Shown here piece by piece: positions 32,492-37,706 of a DNA stretch of 37,706 bases. The translations under genes were made by a program, and so were the position numbers. The stretch's first letter is position 1. Each line of letters opens with the position of its first letter. The notes beneath the pieces are model-generated. The model worked only from the letters and a program-made list of their open reading frames with translations. It searched no databases and had not been told where the DNA came from. Source of the stretch: Pseudomonas fluorescens (GTDB lineage Bacteria; Pseudomonadota; Gammaproteobacteria; Pseudomonadales; Pseudomonadaceae). The DNA lies in contig NZ_CABVHK010000031.1 of NCBI RefSeq assembly GCF_902497785.1, forward strand, positions 1-37,706, written 5' to 3'.

Positions 32492-33883
32492 CTACACCTC
32501 GTGGCGCAGATGAAAGGATTTGGCGCGGGTCAGGTGCTCGTAGCCCAGGCGGGACAGGGTGACACCGCGTCCGCTGTTTTTGACCCCGGTCCAGGCCAGT
32601 GCCGGGTCGAGGTAATCACAACGGTTCATGAACACCGTGCCCGTGTCGATCTGGCTGCCGAGGCGCTCGGCGGCGGCGAGGTCCGCGGTCCAGATCGACG
32701 CGCTGAGCCCGAACTCGCTGTCGTTCATCAGGGCGATGGCTTCGTCATCACTGGCCACCGGCATGATGCCGACCACCGGGCCGAAGCTCTCGTCACGCAT
32801 CACTGCCATCTCGTGGTTCACATCCACCAGCACCTGCGGCGCAAGGTAGGCGCTGCCGGGTACGTCGGCAGGAAATGCCTTGGGATCGATCAGCGCTTTG
32901 GCGCCCTGCTTAAGCGCGTCGGCAATCTGCCCTCGAACAAAATCGGCAGCGGCCGGGGAGACCATTGGACCGAGCGTAGTCGCTTCGTCCAGCGGGTTGC
33001 CGAGCACATATTGGCGGGTTAAATCGACGAAGCGCTCGACGAAGGCCGGATAGATTTTCTCATCGACATAGATGCGCTCGACCGCGCAGCAGCTCTGCCC
33101 GGAATTGAAGAAACTGCCGTCCACCAGGTTTTCTACCGCGTGTTCGACGTTGGCGTCGGCGCGAACGTAGGCCGGGTCTTTACCGCCGAGCTCCAGGCCC
33201 ATGCCGATGAAATCTGTGAGGGTTGCTTGTTGGACTTGCAGGCCCGCGTCCACCGAACCAGTGAAGTTCACCTGTTGTATGTCTCCAGTGACGATGGCTA
33301 CAGCGGTGCTGGCATGACTGAGCAACAGGTTCTGAAACAACCCTTCAGGCAGCTTCGCGCGGCGAAACGCTTCGGCAAAACGCTCGCCGACCAGCAGGGT
33401 CTGCGAAGCGTGTTTGAGGATGACGCTGTTGCCCGCCATCAGCGCCGGAATAATCGTATTCACGGCGGTCAGGTACGGGTAATTCCACGGGGCAATTACC
33501 AGCACGGTGCCCAGCGGTTCGCGGTTGATATAGCGTCGAAAACCGGCGACCGGTGTGGGCTCTACAGCGGCGAGCGCTTCAGGCGCAATGGCGATCATAT
33601 GCCGCGCGCGTTCTTCGAAACCGCGCAGCTCGCCAGCGCCAAAACGCACCGGTCGACCCATCTGCCACGCCAGTTCAGGCACGATTTCATCTTTCATGGC
33701 GAGCATCGCGTCAACCGCAGCGCTGCAAAAAGCTGCACGTTCGCTCAAGGGGCGGTGTTTCCATTGCGCCTGGGCAGCGGCGGCCGCCTCAAGCGCCTCA
33801 AGCAGCTGGGCGGTATCGGTTTGGCGTCGTTCGGCGTACACCCGGCCATCGACCGGAGAGAGGAGCTGTATCTTCGCAGTCAT
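32492..33883 (-). CDS. Aldehyde dehydrogenase (NAD-dependent)
   Basis: A 463-residue aldehyde dehydrogenase. Visible landmarks are APWNYPY (Asn134), Lys157 in VILKHAS, FTGS at 207-210, Glu231 in LELGGKDP and catalytic Cys265 in NSGQSCCAVER. It would oxidise the aldehyde made by the next gene. An open frame continues upstream to 34153 but lies in the ligase gene, and the ATG at 33883 gives the normal length. It starts 7 bases after the ligase stop. Confidence 0.93.
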   Translation of the reverse strand: MTAKIQLLSPVDGRVYAERRQTDTAQLLEALEAAAAAQAQWKHRPLSERAAFCSAAVDAMLAMKDEIVPELAWQMGRPVRFGAGELRGFEERARHMIAIAPEALAAVEPTPVAGFRRYINREPLGTVLVIAPWNYPYLTAVNTIIPALMAGNSVILKHASQTLLVGERFAEAFRRAKLPEGLFQNLLLSHASTAVAIVTGDIQQVNFTGSVDAGLQVQQATLTDFIGMGLELGGKDPAYVRADANVEHAVENLVDGSFFNSGQSCCAVERIYVDEKIYPAFVERFVDLTRQYVLGNPLDEATTLGPMVSPAAADFVRGQIADALKQGAKALIDPKAFPADVPGSAYLAPQVLVDVNHEMAVMRDESFGPVVGIMPVASDDEAIALMNDSEFGLSASIWTADLAAAERLGSQIDTGTVFMNRCDYLDPALAWTGVKNSGRGVTLSRLGYEHLTRAKSFHLRHEV

Positions 33884-33890
33884 GGTGATC

Positions 33891-35264
33891 TCAATAGCGC
33901 TCGAAGCCGCGCTGCAATTCCCAATCGGTGACTCGCCGGTCGTACTCTTTCTGCTCCCACTCGGCGGTATGCACGTAGTGCTCGACCACTTCATCGCCAA
34001 ACGCCTCGCGCAACATGCTCGAGCCCTTGAGTGCGGAGCAGGCCTCGCGCAGGGTTTTCGAGACTTCCGGCAACTGCTCGTCAAGGTAGGCATCGCCCTC
34101 GAACGGCGCCGCGAGTTCCAGCTTCTCGTCAACACCGGCCAGGCCCGCCGCAATCAATGCGGCGAAGGCCAGATAAGGGTTGAGGTCCGCACCGCCGATG
34201 CGGCACTCGATGCGGATGGCTTTGCTGTCTTCGGCGCATAAACGAAAGCCTGCGGTGCGATTGTCGCGGCTCCACACCGCTCGCGTCGGCGCGAAGGTGC
34301 CGGCCTGAAAGCGTTTGTACGAATTGATATACGGCGCGAGAAAACAGGTGATGTCGTTGGCGTACTTGAGCTGTCCGGCGACCCACGAGCGCATCAGTTT
34401 CGACATGCCGAATTCGGCCTTGGCGTCGAAAAACAGCGACTTTTTGCCGTTCTTGTCCCACAGCGAATTGTGGATATGGCTGCTGGAACCGGCCGCGTCA
34501 TAGCGCCACTTGGCCATGAAGGTGATCGCCTTGCCCTGTAAATCGGCGATCTCTTTGCAGGCGTGTTTGATGATGACGTGGTGGTCGGCCATGGTCATGG
34601 CGTCGGCGTAGCGGATGTTGATCTCTTCCTGGCCCGGGCCCCATTCGCCCTTGGAGTTTTCCACGGGGATGCCCGAGGCCTGCAGGTGCTTGCGAATCGC
34701 CCGCAGCACCGGCTCTTCGCGAGTGGTCTGGAGGATGTTGTAATCCTCGATGTAATGGCCGGCGGTTTTCGGTTGGTGGTAGTTGCGCTGGTGGATCGCT
34801 TCGTAGCTCTCATCAAACAGATAGAACTCGAGTTCCGAGGCGAACATGCCGGTGTAACCACGCTCGCGCAGGCGTTCGACCTGTCTCTTCAGAATCGCCC
34901 GCGGGCTATGAGGCAAGTCTTTTCTATGGTGGTGATCGAGTACATCGCAGAGCACCAGCGCCGTGCATTCCAGCCAGGGCACGCGGCGCAACGTGGACAT
35001 GTCGGGCTTGAGGACGAAGTCGCCATAGCCCTTGCTCCAACTGGCGGCGGCATAACCGGGCACCGGTTCCATGTCGATGTCGTCGGCCAGCAGGTAGTTG
35101 CAGCAGTGGGTTTCTTCGTGGCCGCTGTCGATAAAAAATTCGACCTGAAATCGCTTGCCGACCAGGCGGCCCTGCATGTCGACCATGCAGACCAGCACGG
35201 TATCGATTTCACCAGCGGCCGCTGCGCGCTTGAGCGCATCAAAGCTAAGAAGGGGCTCGGTCAT
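33891..35264 (-). CDS. Glutamine-synthetase-like gamma-glutamyl-amine ligase
   Basis: A 457-residue member of the glutamine synthetase family that probably joins glutamate to an amine, like PuuA, IpuC or GlnA4. Beta-Grasp and catalytic parts are seen, with SELEFYLF, ENSKGEWGPGQEEINIRYAD, the KWRYDAAGSSSHIHNSLWD stretch, NRTAGFR and ECRIGGADLNPYLAFAAL. No adenylylation tyrosine region is evident. The start is ATG 35264, or the GTG one codon upstream, behind AGGAATGAC. As the first gene of an operon with aldehyde and alcohol dehydrogenases and a permease, a catabolic role is likely rather than ammonia assimilation. The amine substrate is unknown. Confidence 0.87.
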   Translation of the reverse strand: MTEPLLSFDALKRAAAAGEIDTVLVCMVDMQGRLVGKRFQVEFFIDSGHEETHCCNYLLADDIDMEPVPGYAAASWSKGYGDFVLKPDMSTLRRVPWLECTALVLCDVLDHHHRKDLPHSPRAILKRQVERLRERGYTGMFASELEFYLFDESYEAIHQRNYHQPKTAGHYIEDYNILQTTREEPVLRAIRKHLQASGIPVENSKGEWGPGQEEINIRYADAMTMADHHVIIKHACKEIADLQGKAITFMAKWRYDAAGSSSHIHNSLWDKNGKKSLFFDAKAEFGMSKLMRSWVAGQLKYANDITCFLAPYINSYKRFQAGTFAPTRAVWSRDNRTAGFRLCAEDSKAIRIECRIGGADLNPYLAFAALIAAGLAGVDEKLELAAPFEGDAYLDEQLPEVSKTLREACSALKGSSMLREAFGDEVVEHYVHTAEWEQKEYDRRVTDWELQRGFERY

Positions 35265-35356
35265 CACGTCATTCCTGCGTGAACAGTTTTTGGCAGTCTG
35301 AGATAGCTGTTGCAGACGCTCTCCAGAACAACCAAAACCCTGCAGAATCGAGCATC

Positions 35357-35388
35357 GTGAGCAATAAGCTGTTTGCAGCTTAGCTCAC
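35357..35388. promoter_or_regulatory. Long dyad upstream of the gamma-glutamyl ligase operon
   Basis: GTGAGC at 35357-35362 pairs with GCTCAC at 35383-35388, and inside it AAGCTG at 35366-35371 pairs with CAGCTT at 35376-35381 across TTTG. It lies 93 bases before the ligase start and 125 before the cytochrome start. It could be a regulator site. No matching known operator is recalled. Confidence 0.5.
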
Positions 35389-35512
35389 TGTTGCATTACG
35401 CAAGTCCTGGTGATCGAAACCTGATTAATCCGGCTGGTTCCCCGCGCCTCATTGGAATTGGCGCCGGCATGGCCAATAATCCGGTTTCGCACGACCTGAT
35501 CTGGAATTCAAC

Positions 35513-35902
35513 ATGCTGAAAACCGCTGTATTGACCCTGGCCCTGGTGCTCAACGCCGGGCTGCTCGTCACGCCAGCCATCGCGTCCGGCGATGCGGACG
35601 CCGGGGCGGTGCTGTTCAAGCGGATTTGCGGTGGATGTCATCAAGTCGGGGAGTCGGCACGGGCTTCGTTTGGCCCGCAACTCAACGGCATTTTCGGCCG
35701 CCCCTCGGGCAGCACCACGGACTACCAATACTCCGACGCGATGAAATCAGCCGGCATCGTCTGGACTCGCGAGACGCTGGCGGCCTACCTCGAAGCGCCG
35801 AAGACAGTGGTGCCTGGCACCCGGATGATTTTCTGGGGGCTGAGCGACCCGGAGAAGGTTGAAAACCTTTTGGCGTATTTACAGACGTTTCAACCGCGAT
35901 AG
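35513..35902 (+). CDS. Class I c-type cytochrome
   Basis: A 129-residue periplasmic electron carrier. The signal peptide (TLALVLNAGLLVTPAIA) should be cleaved near residue 25. The haem site is CGGCH at 39-43 and the axial Met is Met105 in VPGTRMIFWG. Its size and the GPQLNGIFGRPSG motif fit the cytochrome c2/c550 type. The start is ATG 35513; the ribosome site is only TGGAATTC. It is divergent from the ligase operon. Its redox partner is unknown. Confidence 0.92.
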   Translation: MLKTAVLTLALVLNAGLLVTPAIASGDADAGAVLFKRICGGCHQVGESARASFGPQLNGIFGRPSGSTTDYQYSDAMKSAGIVWTRETLAAYLEAPKTVVPGTRMIFWGLSDPEKVENLLAYLQTFQPR

Positions 35903-35929
35903 ATTCCTGACCGCGGCTGGCAAATTATG

Positions 35930-35955
35930 AAAAAGCCCGGACAAGCCCGGCTTTG
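35930..35955. terminator. Terminator between the cytochrome and SDR genes
   Basis: AAAGCC and GGCTTT with two further GC pairs after one mismatch form a hairpin around 35932-35954. The run of A before it reads as T residues on the minus strand, which suits the SDR gene best. It may serve both convergent genes. Confidence 0.6.
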
Positions 35956-35980
35956 TGTTGATGGAACGATTCCCTGACTC

Positions 35981-36700
35981 TCAGAAGCGCTCATCCAGTA
36001 TTGCGGGCAAGGTGAGTTCCTTGACGAAGCTGGCCGGGGACAGGCTCAAGACCATGCGCACTACCTGTACGACGTCATGCACCGGGATCAAATGGCCTTC
36101 GCCTCGTTGTTCGGCAAGCGCTCGCGGTGTGTGCAGCGCATCCTCGGTATTCAGATAGCCCAGGTTCAAACAGGTCACTGCCAATCGCTGTTGCCTGTAC
36201 CCTTCGCGCAGCGTATCGGCGATACCGCGCAGGGCGAATTTGGAGGCACCGAAGGCGACTTCCGGTCGCCCACTCTGGGGTAAGCCTGAAGTCGAACCGG
36301 TCAGGATGATCCTCGGGGTGGCACTTTTAAGCAGAAGCGGAAGCAGCCGTTTTATCAACACAATCGTCGAGGTGACGTTGCAGTTGATGATTGCTTCAAG
36401 GTGATGGTCCGGGTTATCCAGAAAATCATAGGCCGGATCGAAGGCAAACTCTTCCCATATCCCTACGTTGTAGATCAGAGTGTCCAGCCCGCCATCGGCC
36501 ACTGACTGTTCAATGATTTGCGCAGCCATTGCGGGCTCAGCCAGGTTGGCCTCTACCCACTGCACCTGAACGCCCGCCTTGGGTTTCAGGTTTTCGGGAG
36601 GCGTGCGGGAGACACCGATCAGTGTGTCGCCTGTCTCACCCAGTCCTTCGATCATGGCCCTGCCCAGACCTTTGCTCGCGCCGACCACCATGGTTTTCAT
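35981..36700 (-). CDS. Short-chain dehydrogenase/reductase-like protein with Phe for catalytic Tyr
   Basis: A 239-residue SDR-fold protein. The cofactor loop VVGASKGLG (GxxxGxG, 7-13), ANLAE and YNVG at 77-80 (instead of NNAG) are present, as is LTGSTSG at 134-139. In the active-site motif the usual YxxxK reads F150-G-A-S-K154, so the catalytic Tyr is replaced by Phe, which should weaken or abolish normal SDR chemistry. The ATG at 36700 follows AAGGAG. It may be a cofactor-binding protein or use another mechanism. Confidence 0.85.
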   Translation of the reverse strand: MKTMVVGASKGLGRAMIEGLGETGDTLIGVSRTPPENLKPKAGVQVQWVEANLAEPAMAAQIIEQSVADGGLDTLIYNVGIWEEFAFDPAYDFLDNPDHHLEAIINCNVTSTIVLIKRLLPLLLKSATPRIILTGSTSGLPQSGRPEVAFGASKFALRGIADTLREGYRQQRLAVTCLNLGYLNTEDALHTPRALAEQRGEGHLIPVHDVVQVVRMVLSLSPASFVKELTLPAILDERF

Positions 36701-36850
36701 CGATTGTCTCCTTGACCTGATTCAACGTTGGGGCAGGCATGCAAGCAGACGGTTGAGCGCTTGGCAATCAATGGGCTATTACCAGATGTTTACTGCCGTG
36801 CGCAGCGTTGAATCCAATGTGTTTCCTTCCTATTTCATACCGCGGTGTCG

Positions 36851-37420
36851 TCAATCAGTGACACACAAGTCCCCCGTGGCGCGGATCAGGGCCTGGCCAT
36901 GCAGGCCATCCTTGATCAGGGTAGATCGCTCTTTGGCCAGCCACTGCGGGCAATTCGGGTCTTTGCGATAAGGCGCGAAGTCGGCGTAGTGCTGCAATAG
37001 ACGGTTTTGCAGCTCGTCCAGTTGCGGTCGAACCACTCGGGTGAGGTCTGGTCGTGGCAGGTCGGGCGCCTTGCCGGCTGCTTGCCATTGCGCGAGCAGT
37101 CCGTATTGCACCAGCTTGCTGGCTTCGATCTGTGCGGCGATCAATGCGGCGACCTCGTCCGGATCGAGTTTTCGGGCAACGGCCTGCTTCCGAGCGTTGG
37201 CGATGACCTGGGCTTCCCGGGCGCTGTCGAGGATCGGTTTGCGGCTGTCCCATTTGGTCAACGCTACCCAATCACTTATGTTCAGGCGTTCGTTCATGGT
37301 GTTCAGCAGCGGTTGCAAACCGGCGGGCGCCGGGGTGGGCGTGCCGGCTTGGGCGCCGAATGTGAGCAGGAGCAGCAGGGCGCCGGTCAGCCGGTGCGGC
37401 AAGCGTGGGGAGTGGGTCAT
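36851..37420 (-). CDS. Exported chorismate mutase (AroQ-gamma type)
   Basis: A 189-residue all-helical chorismate mutase that would convert chorismate to prephenate outside the cytoplasm. A signal peptide (TGALLLLLTFGAQA, cleavage near 25) precedes residues LQPLLNTMNERLNISDWVAL. The active-site block WDSRKPILDSAREAQVI and the C-terminal part with ELQNRLLQHY fit the secreted AroQ-gamma class known from P. aeruginosa and other pathogens. Cysteines in DPNCPQW and DLCVTD could form a disulfide. ATG 37420 follows GAGGTTTGTC; further upstream codons are less supported. Confidence 0.87.
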   Translation of the reverse strand: MTHSPRLPHRLTGALLLLLTFGAQAGTPTPAPAGLQPLLNTMNERLNISDWVALTKWDSRKPILDSAREAQVIANARKQAVARKLDPDEVAALIAAQIEASKLVQYGLLAQWQAAGKAPDLPRPDLTRVVRPQLDELQNRLLQHYADFAPYRKDPNCPQWLAKERSTLIKDGLHGQALIRATGDLCVTD

Positions 37421-37528
37421 GACAAACCTCATTGGGCGCGGGACTCGCAATCAGGTGTTGTGTATCACAGGTGAGGCGGGGGTATTAAGAGGGGGTGGTT
37501 TTTTTTGGCTGATCTTTTGCGTTTGGGT

Positions 37529-37706
37529 GAATATCCGTTTCTTCGGTGATGGCTGGTATTGGTTTCGCCCTTACGGCGAGTCACTTTTGAAAAGCGCAAA
37601 AGTAACCCAAACGCTCTTGCCCCACCACTCGGCACCTCGCTTGGGCTCGGTGTGCCCTCACTCCGGCATTGCTCCGCGGGTCGCCGCGAAGGGCCATCCC
37701 TGGCCC
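37529..37706 (+). repeat. Dispersed structured repeat, copy E, cut by window end
   Basis: The first 178 bases of a copy on the plus strand, starting GAATATCCGTT. It has the long hairpin arms of A and D but the CTCACTCC stem variant of C. The rest of the element continues past the window. Confidence 0.88.

Overview
The window looks like chromosomal DNA of a Pseudomonas of the P. fluorescens group. This rests on the gene order rarA-crcB-serS-cysG beside tusDCBE-ybiB, the high GC content with Pseudomonas-style codon use, and many paired REP sequences of the types common in that group (cores such as GTGGGAGCGGGCTTGCCCGC and GATCGCAGCCTGCGGCAGCTC). No tRNA, rRNA, CRISPR array, integrase or transposase was seen.

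Layout. 1-4102 (+) holds housekeeping genes: the 3' part of rarA, crcB (fluoride channel), serS and the fused siroheme synthase cysG, all overlapping or nearly so. 4199-7670 (-) holds a glutathionyl-hydroquinone reductase and the tusD-tusC-tusB-tusE-ybiB operon for tRNA 2-thiouridine. 7869-16902 is a mosaic of small units: a DUF1275 membrane protein, two small unknown proteins, a lipoprotein, two GNAT acetyltransferases, a hemerythrin-like protein, a NudK-type Nudix hydrolase, ogt, periplasmic gamma-glutamyltransferase, a cysteine hydrolase, an exported VanX-like dipeptidase, a NIPSNAP protein and msrA. 17237-20050 carries a GntP-family sugar-acid permease followed by an OprD-family porin.

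20051-21636 has no credible gene. It holds three copies of a dispersed element of about 300-350 bp (two direct, one inverted), two REP clusters and simple tandem repeats. Two further copies lie at 29324-29660 and at the right edge. The element can fold into a branched structure. It is the most unusual sequence here.

21637-26225 looks like a stress block: three translationally coupled genes for small membrane proteins (DUF883-like, DUF1469/YqjE-like, DUF3618), a small acidic protein, a manganese catalase, a 53-residue protein and a ZIP metal transporter. The transporter could supply metal to the catalase. After it come a small unknown protein, an amidase and a lipoprotein.

35264-29662 (-) is a tight catabolic operon of a glutamine-synthetase-like gamma-glutamyl ligase, an aldehyde dehydrogenase, an iron-type alcohol dehydrogenase and an APC permease. 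The set suggests uptake and gamma-glutamylation of an amine, possibly an amino alcohol, followed by two-step oxidation. A long dyad lies upstream. The right end has a class I cytochrome c, an SDR-family protein with Phe at the usual catalytic Tyr, and an exported chorismate mutase.

All calls come from reading the sequence and recalling families. No database search was possible.
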